The notes beneath the pieces were generated by a model that saw only the letters and a list, made by a program, of their open reading frames with translations, made no database searches and had not been told where the DNA came from. This document shows, in pieces, positions 1-7,533 of a stretch of 64,000 bases of DNA; within the stretch, counting starts at the first letter, position 1; every line of letters begins with the position of its first letter. Origin of the DNA: Paenimyroides aestuarii (GTDB taxonomy: Bacteria > Bacteroidota > Bacteroidia > Flavobacteriales > Flavobacteriaceae); contig NZ_CP102382.1 in assembly GCF_024628805.1 (NCBI RefSeq), positions 2,852,001-2,916,000 of the forward strand, given 5' to 3'. Position numbers and translations under genes: made by a program.

Positions 1-33
1 TAAGAATTAAGATTTTAGATTAAAGTATTAAGA
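1..33. repeat. Heptamer-period AT-rich repeat upstream of first gene
   Basis: The bases fall into 7-bp units on the plus strand: ATTAAGA, TTTTAGA, TTAAAGT, ATTAAGA. The complementary form is TCTTAAT/ACTTTAA. The same phase and wording recur at 2020-2049 and 19319-19353. It sits 3 bp before the start codon at 36. Its function is unknown. Confidence 0.5.
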
Positions 34-35
34 TA

Positions 36-533
36 ATGAAACATTTAATAAATATATTGTTCTTTTTTATTTTAATGATTTCTGATAACGCTTTTGCGTG
101 TGATTGTTATTCGCAAAAAAGTTTTTTAGAGGTTGTACCAAAATCAGATTTTGTTGCATTAGTAAAAGTTGAAAAATACCTGTCCTTTAAAGATATTTAC
201 AACAAAAAAACAGCAATGTCTATGGAAGTTGAGATTATTGACATTTATAAAGGTAATGAAAAAAGAAAAAAAGTCATAGTTTGGGGAGATATAGGATATT
301 TATGCAGACCATATCTTTCACTTTTTGAAGAAGGAAAATACTATGTAATTGCTTTTGAAAAAGGCTCAGAAGGCTCGGGAAAATTTGGTCACAAAGATGA
401 AAAAATAACTGATTATGCTATTTCAATTTGTGGTGAATATTGGTTAAAAGCAGATTTAAAAAAACAAAAAGCGCTTGGTTTTATAAATAAAAATAAAATT
501 AGACTAAAAGATTTAAAAGATAAAATAAAATGA
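36..533 (+). CDS. Small secreted protein with N-terminal CxC, NTR/TIMP-like
   Basis: A 165-residue exported protein. Residues 1-21 form a hydrophobic signal peptide ending in AFA, so the mature protein would begin with Cys22 in a C-D-C motif. An N-terminal CxC, a central beta-rich VEIxDIYKG stretch and later cysteines (LCRP, ISICGE) resemble netrin/TIMP-like domains, which occur in many Bacteroidota secreted proteins. The CxC could instead be disulphide-forming; it is not a good lipobox. The C-terminus is Lys-rich. The stop overlaps the next start by 4 bp, so the two genes are probably co-transcribed. Its substrate or partner is unknown. Confidence 0.6.
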   Translation: MKHLINILFFFILMISDNAFACDCYSQKSFLEVVPKSDFVALVKVEKYLSFKDIYNKKTAMSMEVEIIDIYKGNEKRKKVIVWGDIGYLCRPYLSLFEEGKYYVIAFEKGSEGSGKFGHKDEKITDYAISICGEYWLKADLKKQKALGFINKNKIRLKDLKDKIK

Positions 534-949
534 ACTATTTTATAAAAGAAGAACAAATACGTTTTAGACATACTGATTTTGCAGGAATTGTTTTTTATCC
601 ACGATTTCTGGAAATGTTGAACGATTTAGTGGAAGATTGGTTTGATGAAGCTTTAGACCGACCTTTTTCTAAAATACATGAAACCAATGGAATTCCGACG
701 GTTGATTTAAAGATTCAGTTTAAAAATGCAGCCCGAATTGGCGAAATACTAACCAAAAAATTGTGGGTGAAAGAATTAAAAAGTTCATCGGTAGTTTGCG
801 GTTTTCAATTTATCAATCAGCAAGATAAAACGGTTTTAGAAGGCGAAGTAACCTTGGTAAACGTTGCTATTGCCGAAGACAGAAAAACGATTAAAGCCGA
901 AGCTTTTAATGAAGAAGTGAAAGCGAAAATTGAAAAATACAAGTTGTAA
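530..949 (+). CDS. Acyl-CoA thioesterase, 4-hydroxybenzoyl-CoA thioesterase family
   Basis: A 139-residue single hot-dog domain. Residues 11-24 contain RFRHTDFAGIVFYP, which matches the HxDxAGIVFYP signature of 4-hydroxybenzoyl-CoA thioesterases, with Asp16 as the expected catalytic residue. The family hydrolyses aromatic or short acyl-CoA thioesters in the cytoplasm. The start is fixed by the ATGA overlap with the upstream gene. A gentisate-cleaving cluster lies about 2 kb downstream, so an aryl-CoA substrate such as a hydroxybenzoyl-CoA is possible, but this is inference: three unrelated-looking genes intervene. Confidence 0.8.
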   Translation: MNYFIKEEQIRFRHTDFAGIVFYPRFLEMLNDLVEDWFDEALDRPFSKIHETNGIPTVDLKIQFKNAARIGEILTKKLWVKELKSSSVVCGFQFINQQDKTVLEGEVTLVNVAIAEDRKTIKAEAFNEEVKAKIEKYKL

Positions 950-954
950 TAATA

Positions 955-1521
955 ATGAAAAAAATATTTTTAATAATTCCAATACTATTTTTAAGCTGTA
1001 ATTCGAATTTGAATACAGAAGATCAAATTATTGAATTATCTAAACTTCAACTAACTGAAAATAATCAACTAATAAAAAGTTTAAACGAAAATTTAGATGA
1101 TAAAATTAAAAATTCAATTGATTTAATCCATCATAATCAAATAAAAAAATGTGATAGTTTATCTAAAGAATATTTCAATTATTTACAAACTGTTGAAAAC
1201 GAAGTAAATCAAAAAGGCTTTGAAGTTTTTTTCGATGGTGATAAATATTCTAAGTATGGTAAAGAATACATTTCCCAATCAGAAAAGTACATAAAAGGCA
1301 TAGAAAGTATCACGCAATCAAAAAGTATATTAGAGCGAATTAATATTATATTTAGTACGAAATATGTTACGAATGAAGATGGCTTCAATATTAACTACCT
1401 TGATTATTACTTTAAGGGATTTCCTAAAAGCCAATCAACTGCTTTTATTAATGATAAAAGAAAAGAAATATTGACTTTTGAAAATGAATTGATTGATGAA
1501 TTAATCATAAAAAGTAAATAA
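955..1521 (+). CDS. Hypothetical lipoprotein
   Basis: A 188-residue protein of unrecognised family. A short signal peptide ends in a lipobox, LFLSC (Cys15), so it is predicted to be lipidated and membrane-anchored. The mature part is rich in Asn, Lys and Ile and looks mainly helical, with no motif I recognise. It follows the thioesterase gene by 5 bp and precedes the DinB-like gene by 3 bp, consistent with one transcript. AT content is higher than in its neighbours. Confidence 0.6.
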   Translation: MKKIFLIIPILFLSCNSNLNTEDQIIELSKLQLTENNQLIKSLNENLDDKIKNSIDLIHHNQIKKCDSLSKEYFNYLQTVENEVNQKGFEVFFDGDKYSKYGKEYISQSEKYIKGIESITQSKSILERINIIFSTKYVTNEDGFNINYLDYYFKGFPKSQSTAFINDKRKEILTFENELIDELIIKSK

Positions 1522-1524
1522 ATT

Positions 1525-1995
1525 ATGAATATTTCTATTCAAATAGCCAATCGTTTTCGAGAAGTAATTCTCAATGGAACTTGGATTGCGAATACCAATT
1601 TTAAAAATCAGTTGGCTGGTTTAGACTGGCAAATGGCAACAAAAAAAGTAGATTCGTTAAACACCATTGCCGATTTGGCGCAGCATATTCATTATTATAT
1701 TTCTGGCGTGCTGAATGTTTTTAATGGAGGAACATTAGATATAAAAGATCAATTTAGTTTTGATTTTCCTGAAATAACTGCTCAAGAACAGTGGAATCAT
1801 TTCTTGAATAAATTCTGGAATGATGCTGAAATTTTTGCTCTTAAAGTAGAAAAAATGAGCGATGAAAAATTAGATTCGGTTTTTGTTGATGAAAAATACG
1901 GAAGCTATCGAAGAAACATCGAAGCCATGATTGAACACAGTTATTACCATTTAGGACAAATTGTCCTTATCAAGAAAATGCAATTAAAAGATTAA
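1525..1995 (+). CDS. DinB-like / DUF1572-type four-helix protein
   Basis: A 156-residue protein with the layout of the DinB/YfiT four-helix superfamily. A first metal-ligand site is HIHYY near residues 53-57. A second is HxxYHxGQ near the C-terminus (HSYYHLGQI), giving the three-His metal site typical of the superfamily. Members include bacillithiol or mycothiol transferases and many proteins of unknown role, so the reaction cannot be named. The gene is 3 bp downstream of the lipoprotein gene. Confidence 0.75.
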   Translation: MNISIQIANRFREVILNGTWIANTNFKNQLAGLDWQMATKKVDSLNTIADLAQHIHYYISGVLNVFNGGTLDIKDQFSFDFPEITAQEQWNHFLNKFWNDAEIFALKVEKMSDEKLDSVFVDEKYGSYRRNIEAMIEHSYYHLGQIVLIKKMQLKD

Positions 1996-2019
1996 TTAAG
2001 TTGAAGTCTTCTACAGATG

Positions 2020-2049
2020 TCTTAATTCTTAATACTTGAATCTTAATAC
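2020..2049. repeat. Heptamer-period repeat TCTTAAT
   Basis: Consecutive 7-bp units TCTTAAT, TCTTAAT, ACTTGAA, TCTTAAT lie 10 bp before the DUF1304 gene. It has the same period and wording as the elements at 1-33 and 19319-19353. Confidence 0.55.
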
Positions 2050-2058
2050 AATATCATT

Positions 2059-2427
2059 ATGGAAATAGTATCAAAAATACTCATTGCTTTGGTGGCCTTA
2101 GAACATTTATACATTATGTATTTCGAAATGTTTGCTTGGGAAACAATTGGCAAACGAACCTTTAAATCAATACCCGAAAACCTTTTTAAACCAACAAAAG
2201 GTTTAGCGGCAAACCAAGGTTTATACAACGGTTTTTTAGCTGCTGGGTTAATTTGGTCTTTGCTTATTTGCAACAAAGAATGGTCTGTTAATATTAGTAT
2301 TTTCTTTTTGTGTTGCGTTATTATTGCTGGGGTTTACGGAGCAATTACTGCATCAAAAAGAATATTTTTTGTACAAGCATTACCGGCTATTTTAGCACTG
2401 ATTGCTGTACTTTTTCAAAAACATTAA
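2059..2427 (+). CDS. DUF1304 family membrane protein
   Basis: A 122-residue protein with four predicted membrane helices. It shows the DUF1304 hallmarks: an N-terminal helix followed by EHLYIMYFEMFAW, a conserved NQGLYNGFLA segment and a C-terminal hydrophobic helix. The function of the family is unknown. It ends 10 bp before the nitrilase start, so the two may be transcribed together. Confidence 0.8.
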   Translation: MEIVSKILIALVALEHLYIMYFEMFAWETIGKRTFKSIPENLFKPTKGLAANQGLYNGFLAAGLIWSLLICNKEWSVNISIFFLCCVIIAGVYGAITASKRIFFVQALPAILALIAVLFQKH

Positions 2428-2437
2428 AACAATAATT

Positions 2438-3403
2438 ATGGAATTTAAAAAATTTAAAGCAGCAACGGTTCAAACCGCACCTGTTTTTCTTAATGTAGAT
2501 AAAACAATTGATAAAGCCATTTCATTTGTAAAAGAAGCACATGAAAACGGAGCGAAATTAATTGCTTTTCCCGAAGTTTTTATTGCCGGATACCCTTATT
2601 GGAATTGGATCATGACGCCGGTACAAGGCAGTAAATGGTATGAAGAATTGTATAAAAATTCAGTTGCTGTGAACGATGCATCTATGCAGAAGTTGTATAA
2701 GGCAGCAAAAGATTTCGACATGAATATTGTCATCGGAATCAATGAACGCGGAGACAGTTTTGGCGAAATTTACAACACCAATTTAATTATTGATAATAAC
2801 GGATTGCTCATTGGCAGACACAGAAAACTGGTTCCTACATGGGCAGAAAAATTAACATGGACATCGGGCGATGGCTCTTCGTTAAAAGTATATCCTACCG
2901 AAGTAGGACCAATCGGAACATTGGCTTGTGGCGAAAACACCAACACTTTGGCGCGGTTTACATTGCTTTCTCAAGGCGAATTGATCCACATAGCCAATTA
3001 TATTTCATTGCCAGTTGCCCCACCTGATTACGATATGGCAGAAGCCATTAAAATTCGTGCTGCAGCGCATTCGTTTGAAGGAAAATTGTTTACCATTGTT
3101 TCATGTTCTACTATTTCACAGGAAATTAAAGACGCATTGCGAACAGATGTGCCAAATGTTGATGAATTGTTAGATAGAAAAAGTTCGGCTTTTTCTGGTT
3201 TTATTGGACCCAACGGAGCAGTAATCGGGAATCCTTTAATTGATGAAGAAGGAATTATTTATGCAGATATTGACCTTTCTAAATGTATCCAACCAAAACA
3301 AATGCACGATATTTTAGGGCATTACAACCGCTTTGATATTTTTGATTTACGAGTGAATATTGCTCCAACTAGGAAGATTACATTTGTAGATAAAAAAGAC
3401 TAA
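2438..3403 (+). CDS. Nitrilase-family carbon-nitrogen hydrolase
   Basis: A 321-residue protein of nitrilase length. The Glu-Lys-Cys triad is visible as Glu46 (FPEVFIAGYP), Lys130 (HRKLVPTWAE) and Cys164 (LACGENTN). This predicts hydrolysis of a nitrile to a carboxylate, or of an amide. True nitrilases usually have CWEN at the nucleophile; here it is CGEN, which may change substrate choice. An earlier in-frame codon at 2402 would overlap DUF1304, so the ATG at 2438 is chosen. The gene precedes a gentisate-cleavage cluster after a 427-bp gap, and may feed an aromatic acid into it (inference). Confidence 0.8.
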   Translation: MEFKKFKAATVQTAPVFLNVDKTIDKAISFVKEAHENGAKLIAFPEVFIAGYPYWNWIMTPVQGSKWYEELYKNSVAVNDASMQKLYKAAKDFDMNIVIGINERGDSFGEIYNTNLIIDNNGLLIGRHRKLVPTWAEKLTWTSGDGSSLKVYPTEVGPIGTLACGENTNTLARFTLLSQGELIHIANYISLPVAPPDYDMAEAIKIRAAAHSFEGKLFTIVSCSTISQEIKDALRTDVPNVDELLDRKSSAFSGFIGPNGAVIGNPLIDEEGIIYADIDLSKCIQPKQMHDILGHYNRFDIFDLRVNIAPTRKITFVDKKD

Positions 3404-3830
3404 TTTTGACTAAAGTCTATATTTAAAAGTCATTTAATTCCTCCAAATAAATCTGGAGGCAATTTAAAACTGATTAAAAATTTTAATCTTTAAATATCAT
3501 GTGTATTTTTGATATAACAAATAGATTTCAATTTTCAAAGCTTAAATTAACACAAGTTTTGAATTGACACAGGTTTCAACCTGTGGTTTACGAAAATAAT
3601 ATAATATTAATGGCTTTAGCCAAGTTAAAAGACCATTTATAAAAGTTTACATACATTTTGTTTAGAGTACTAAAAACATAAATCTTTTTCTTAAATGTTG
3701 ATAAAATAAGAAATTATATAAAAAATTAAGAGGTTCATCATTCAAAAAAATCTTTTCAAGAAGAATATCGAGCTAATTGAAAAATTTGAATTTAAAGAAT
3801 TTAATGATAAAACCAACTAAAATATAAAAA
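3404..3830. repeat. Gap with two perfect palindromes
   Basis: This AT-rich 427-bp gap has no credible gene. It holds two perfect inverted repeats: CACAGGTTTCAACCTGTG at 3568-3585 and TGGCTTTAGCCA at 3611-3622. Such short palindromes resemble the REP-like elements elsewhere in the window. No clear TAnnTTTG promoter was seen near the following gene. Confidence 0.5.
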
Positions 3831-4943
3831 ATGGAAACAAACAACTATTCAGACGATCAATATGGAAGAGCACGAGTGGAAGACACGCCCGAATTAAAAG
3901 CCTATTATAAAGAATTAGAAACATTAGGTGCTGGTGCGCTATGGACAGTAGCCAATGATATTGAACCTTGGGAACCACGAAGTTCGTCGGTGCCTATGCT
4001 CTGGAAATATGAAGATTTAAGGCATTTAGTTTTAAAATCTTCCGAATTAGTTACTCCAGAACAAGCAGGAAGGCGTGTTGTATATTTAGTAAACGACAAA
4101 CGCCGTGATGTAAGTGCGGCGGTTGGTTGGCTCTACACAGGAATTCAAGTCACACGCCCCGGGGAATTTACCTCAGCACATCGTCACAAAGCTTCGGCAT
4201 TAAGATTTATTATGGAAGGCGAAGGCGGTTATACGGTTGTTGACGGAAATAAAATCATGCTAGAAGTCAATGATTTTGTGATTACACCCAATTCCACTTG
4301 GCACGAGCACGGCGTTGAAGAAGGTGGAAAAACCTGTATTTGGCAAGATGGGTTGGATATTCCTCTTGTAAATGCTTTGGAAGCCAATGATTACGCGGTT
4401 TATGACGGCACCCAACCACTCACAGCACCAATTAATCAATCGCCAATGACTTATAGCGGTTCTGGGTTAATTCCTCCCGATAAAGAATGGAACAAATCCT
4501 ATTCGCCTTTATTCAAATATTCATGGAAAACCGTTTATCCGGCACTTTTAGAAGCAGAAAAAGTAAACAATGTAAATAGTTTCGATGGAATTATTATGCA
4601 ATACAGCAATCCGCTTACAGGTGGCCACGTTATGCAAACCATGGGAGCTTCTATCCAATTGCTGCCAAAAGGTTTTAAGGGAAAAGCGCACAAACACACG
4701 GGGTCATTCGTTTATCAATGTGCCAAAGGAAAAGGCTTCACCATTATCAACGGTAAACGTTTCGATTGGAAAGAACGCGATATTTTCTGCGTACCAAGTT
4801 GGGCATGGCATGAACACCATAATTTATCAGATACCGAAGATGCTTGTTTGTTTTCGTTTAACGATTTACCTGTTATTGAAAGTTTAGGTTTGTATCAATC
4901 AAGAGAATTAGAGGAAAATAATGGGCATCAAAAAATTCAATAA
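3831..4943 (+). CDS. Gentisate 1,2-dioxygenase (bicupin)
   Basis: A 370-residue two-cupin protein that opens the ring of gentisate (2,5-dihydroxybenzoate) to maleylpyruvate with Fe(II) and O2 in the cytoplasm. The first cupin has the iron ligands in AHRHKASALRF (His117, His119) and in WHEHG (His158 or His160). The second cupin spans about 265-360 and has AHKHTGSF and WHEHH. Length and motif spacing fit gentisate dioxygenases; relatives acting on salicylate, 1-hydroxy-2-naphthoate or 5-aminosalicylate are the main alternatives. The neighbouring FAH hydrolase and maleate isomerase strongly support the gentisate route. Confidence 0.85.
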   Translation: METNNYSDDQYGRARVEDTPELKAYYKELETLGAGALWTVANDIEPWEPRSSSVPMLWKYEDLRHLVLKSSELVTPEQAGRRVVYLVNDKRRDVSAAVGWLYTGIQVTRPGEFTSAHRHKASALRFIMEGEGGYTVVDGNKIMLEVNDFVITPNSTWHEHGVEEGGKTCIWQDGLDIPLVNALEANDYAVYDGTQPLTAPINQSPMTYSGSGLIPPDKEWNKSYSPLFKYSWKTVYPALLEAEKVNNVNSFDGIIMQYSNPLTGGHVMQTMGASIQLLPKGFKGKAHKHTGSFVYQCAKGKGFTIINGKRFDWKERDIFCVPSWAWHEHHNLSDTEDACLFSFNDLPVIESLGLYQSRELEENNGHQKIQ

Positions 4944-5012
4944 CAAAATCAAAAATCAATTTCAAAAAACTTAATGAACCTTAATTTCTTAATGGTTTAA
5001 ATTTATAAAAAA

Positions 5013-5927
5013 ATGAAACTACTTACATACAAAACACAAGACAGCGAATCGCGATTAGGATTTATTCACAACAATATGGTTGTTGATATGGAAGATTTTG
5101 GTGGAATTTCGAATTTTCCGCTACCAAATGATATGTTGGAATTAATTGATATGGGATACGAAGTGATCGAAGAAATCTCCAATTTAATCGAGGATACACG
5201 ATTGGTTGATTTTGAAAATATTTCATTGACCTTAAACGAAGTCCAAATATTAGCTCCGATTGAAAAACCTCGTAAAAATATTATCGGGATTGGTTTAAAC
5301 TATACCGAACATGTTGCAGAAAGTGCCCGAAGCCTTGATACTACAGGAAAATTACCTGCAAAACCAATTATATTTTCTAAACCACCAACCACGGTTACAG
5401 CTACTAATACCGAAATCATCAAAAACACCAAGTTGACTTCGCAATTAGACTGGGAATGTGAATTGGGTGTAATTATTTCTAAAAAAGGAAAATATGTTTC
5501 AAAAGCTGATGCTCTGGATTATGTTTTTGGATATACGGTAATTAATGATATTTCGGCACGCGATTGTCGCCGAGAAGGACAATGGATTGTTTCAAAAGGA
5601 CAAGATACGTTTGCACCAATGGGACCATTTTTGGTTACAAAAGACGAAATTGAAAATCCACACAACTTGAATTTATCGTTGAAAGTAAACGGCATTGAAA
5701 AACAAAATTCAAATACGAAATTCATGTTATTCAACATCAACGATTTGATTGAAGATTTAAGTACTGTTTTCACTTTAGAACCTGGCGATATCATTGCCAC
5801 AGGAACTCCAGCAGGCGTTGGTGCCGGTAGAAATCCACAAGAATGGTTGCACGATGGCGATGTGGTTGAAGCAACTGTGGAAGGCATTGGAACGATTGTG
5901 AATACGGTTAAAGAAATTTCAAAATAA
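5013..5927 (+). CDS. FAH-family hydrolase, probable maleylpyruvate hydrolase
   Basis: A 304-residue fumarylacetoacetate-hydrolase-fold protein. Typical segments are IIGIGLNYTEH near residue 90, a KPPTTVTATN loop, the metal-binding LDWECELGVII, and a C-terminal DIIATGTPAGVG. The family cleaves C-C bonds of 1,3-diketone acids with a divalent metal. Between a gentisate dioxygenase and a maleate isomerase, the expected reaction is maleylpyruvate to maleate plus pyruvate. Fumarylpyruvate is the alternative substrate, but no maleylpyruvate isomerase is seen. It starts 69 bp after the dioxygenase. Confidence 0.8.
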   Translation: MKLLTYKTQDSESRLGFIHNNMVVDMEDFGGISNFPLPNDMLELIDMGYEVIEEISNLIEDTRLVDFENISLTLNEVQILAPIEKPRKNIIGIGLNYTEHVAESARSLDTTGKLPAKPIIFSKPPTTVTATNTEIIKNTKLTSQLDWECELGVIISKKGKYVSKADALDYVFGYTVINDISARDCRREGQWIVSKGQDTFAPMGPFLVTKDEIENPHNLNLSLKVNGIEKQNSNTKFMLFNINDLIEDLSTVFTLEPGDIIATGTPAGVGAGRNPQEWLHDGDVVEATVEGIGTIVNTVKEISK

Positions 5928-5940
5928 ACAGTCAACCGCG

Positions 5941-6053
5941 TTAGGGATTGCAGTGGAAATCCTTTAAAACGTTAGCTTTTGTAAAAAAGCAAACGTTTTA
6001 AAGATTGAAACGAAAAGCCCGACCCGCCTTAGCGGGGAACGCCCAAAATATAG
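5941..6053 (+). repeat. Dispersed ~110-bp intergenic repeat, copy 1
   Basis: The element begins with TTAGGGATTGCAG and contains a long hairpin (5962-6003; arms CTTTAAAACGTT and AACGTTTTAAAG). It ends with AAAGCCCGACC followed by TTAGCGGGGAACGCCC. A second, inverted and diverged copy with the same ordered blocks lies at 18612-18711. It sits between two genes of one pathway, so it may act as a transcript-stabilising or terminating hairpin. Confidence 0.6.
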
Positions 6054-6062
6054 AAAGTAAAA

Positions 6063-6812
6063 ATGAAAAAATATAGAATCGGACAAATAGTTCCATCAAG
6101 TAACATTACCATGGAAACCGAAATTCCGGCAATATTCAAGGCGCGCGAAACTATTTTACCTGAACGTTTTACGTTTCACAGCAGCCGCATGCGCATGAAA
6201 AAAGTGACCAAAGAAGAGTTGGAAGCTATGGATGCGATGAGTTTAAAATGTGCGTTGGAACTTTCGGATGCACAAGTTGATGTGATGGGTTATGCGTGTT
6301 TGGTGGCGATTATGAGTATGGGCCGCGGGTATCATTGCGTTTCTGAAGTAAATCTGCATCAGGAAACTGTTGCTAATGGTTTTCCTACGCCTATTGTTAC
6401 TTCTGCGGGTGCATTGATTAACGGCTTGAATGTTTTGGGTGCCAAAACGGTTTCGGTGATTACGCCGTATATGCGTCCGTTGACCGATATGGTGGTTGAT
6501 TATATTGAACATCAAGGGTTTAAAGTGAAAGAAAGCATTGCTTTGGAAATCCCTGATAATTTAGAAGTTGCGGCTCAAAATCCGTTGAATTTGTTGGATA
6601 TTTACAAACAATTGGATTTAACCGGAGTGGATGTTTTGGTAGCATCGGCTTGTGTGCAGATGCCGTCGTTAGAAGCAATTGACCAAATTGAACAAGAAAT
6701 TGGTATTCCAGTAACATCGGCTGCTGTTTGCACAACTTATGAAATGATGAAAAAGTTGGGGATTGAAGCGAAATCGACTATTGGTGGTGCTTTATTGAAA
6801 GGAAATTATTAA
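6063..6812 (+). CDS. Maleate cis-trans isomerase
   Basis: A 249-residue Asp/Glu racemase-superfamily protein. The two catalytic cysteines fit maleate isomerase spacing: Cys79 in MGYACLVA and Cys197 in VASACVQMP. The N-terminal IGQIVPSSNITMETE is typical of the family. It converts maleate to fumarate in the cytoplasm without a cofactor. As the last gene of the cluster it would pass the ring-cleavage product to the TCA cycle. The alternative, an arylmalonate decarboxylase-like enzyme, is less likely with both cysteines present. Confidence 0.85.
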   Translation: MKKYRIGQIVPSSNITMETEIPAIFKARETILPERFTFHSSRMRMKKVTKEELEAMDAMSLKCALELSDAQVDVMGYACLVAIMSMGRGYHCVSEVNLHQETVANGFPTPIVTSAGALINGLNVLGAKTVSVITPYMRPLTDMVVDYIEHQGFKVKESIALEIPDNLEVAAQNPLNLLDIYKQLDLTGVDVLVASACVQMPSLEAIDQIEQEIGIPVTSAAVCTTYEMMKKLGIEAKSTIGGALLKGNY

Positions 6813-6819
6813 GGTTAGG

Positions 6820-6894
6820 CCTGCAAGGTCTTAACGACTTTGTGGGTTTGCAATATTTTTTGATACCTACAAGGTTTTTAAAACCTTGCAGGTA
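6820..6894. repeat. CAAGGTTTT-type palindromic repeat pair
   Basis: A long inverted repeat at 6864-6894 has arms TACCTACAAGGTTTT and AAAACCTTGCAGGTA. It is preceded at 6820-6847 by a degenerate copy of the same arms (CCTGCAAGGT and ACTTTGTGGGT). It lies between convergent genes and could serve as a bidirectional terminator, but the duplicated layout suggests a dispersed palindromic element. Confidence 0.55.
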
Positions 6895-6895
6895 T

Positions 6896-7528
6896 TTAAT
6901 GAAAGTTTATTTTCCTTGCGCAATCAGTACAAAGTTTTAATTCTGCGTTATCAATGGTTTTTACACTTTCCACGGCATCGGTCATCACACACTTTTTGTT
7001 CGGGCAATGTGGCAACCCAAGGTTATGTCCAAATTCGTGAACTGTAACTTTTTTTAATCTGTTAAAATAAACAGTTTTGTTTGTACTCTTTATTCGAAAT
7101 GTAGAAACAACGCAGCTTTTTCCGGGGCAATATGCCAAACCCATTATGCCCCAATCTTTATATTTGTATTCTGGCTTTTTGATGTTTCCTGATACATCTT
7201 TTTTAGTAACTGAAATATCTTTTGAAGTCAATCCTAAAACATAATCAATATTACTGCTAATTTCTTTCTGTTGAAATTTAATAATACTGTCGGCTCGGTA
7301 TCGGGGTGATTTTATATTTATAAATGCTTCCGGATATAATTTTTGTTTATGAGAAATTACTGTTTTAACTCCGTAAAACTTTTGTAAAATCGACGCTACT
7401 GTATCTACTTGACTTTTTGGAAATGCTTCATATTGTTTAAGTAAAACGGTTGTTTCAGGTGTAACAGTGGTAGTTTTCTTACAACTTATAAGCAACAAGA
7501 AGCTTAAAACGAAAAGGCAAAACTTCAT
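6896..7528 (-). CDS. Archaemetzincin-like zinc metallopeptidase lipoprotein
   Basis: A 210-residue protein with a lipobox LLISC (Cys16). It matches the archaemetzincin signature exactly: HExxHxxGxxxC at 164-175 (His164, Glu165, His168, Cys175), then Cx4CxM (Cys180, Met182), 17 residues, and CxxC (Cys200, Cys203). These residues bind a catalytic and a structural zinc. The Met182 in the metzincin turn is present. Lipidation would place this peptidase in the periplasm or outer membrane. It lies 5 bp downstream of recN on the same strand. Its substrate is unknown. Confidence 0.8.
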   Translation of the reverse strand: MKFCLFVLSFLLLISCKKTTTVTPETTVLLKQYEAFPKSQVDTVASILQKFYGVKTVISHKQKLYPEAFINIKSPRYRADSIIKFQQKEISSNIDYVLGLTSKDISVTKKDVSGNIKKPEYKYKDWGIMGLAYCPGKSCVVSTFRIKSTNKTVYFNRLKKVTVHEFGHNLGLPHCPNKKCVMTDAVESVKTIDNAELKLCTDCARKINFH

Positions 7529-7533
7529 AGCTA

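Noticed and set aside
2402..2437. Upstream start for the nitrilase gene
   Set aside because: It would overlap DUF1304 and add residues not seen in the family; the ATG at 2438 begins the conserved beta strand.
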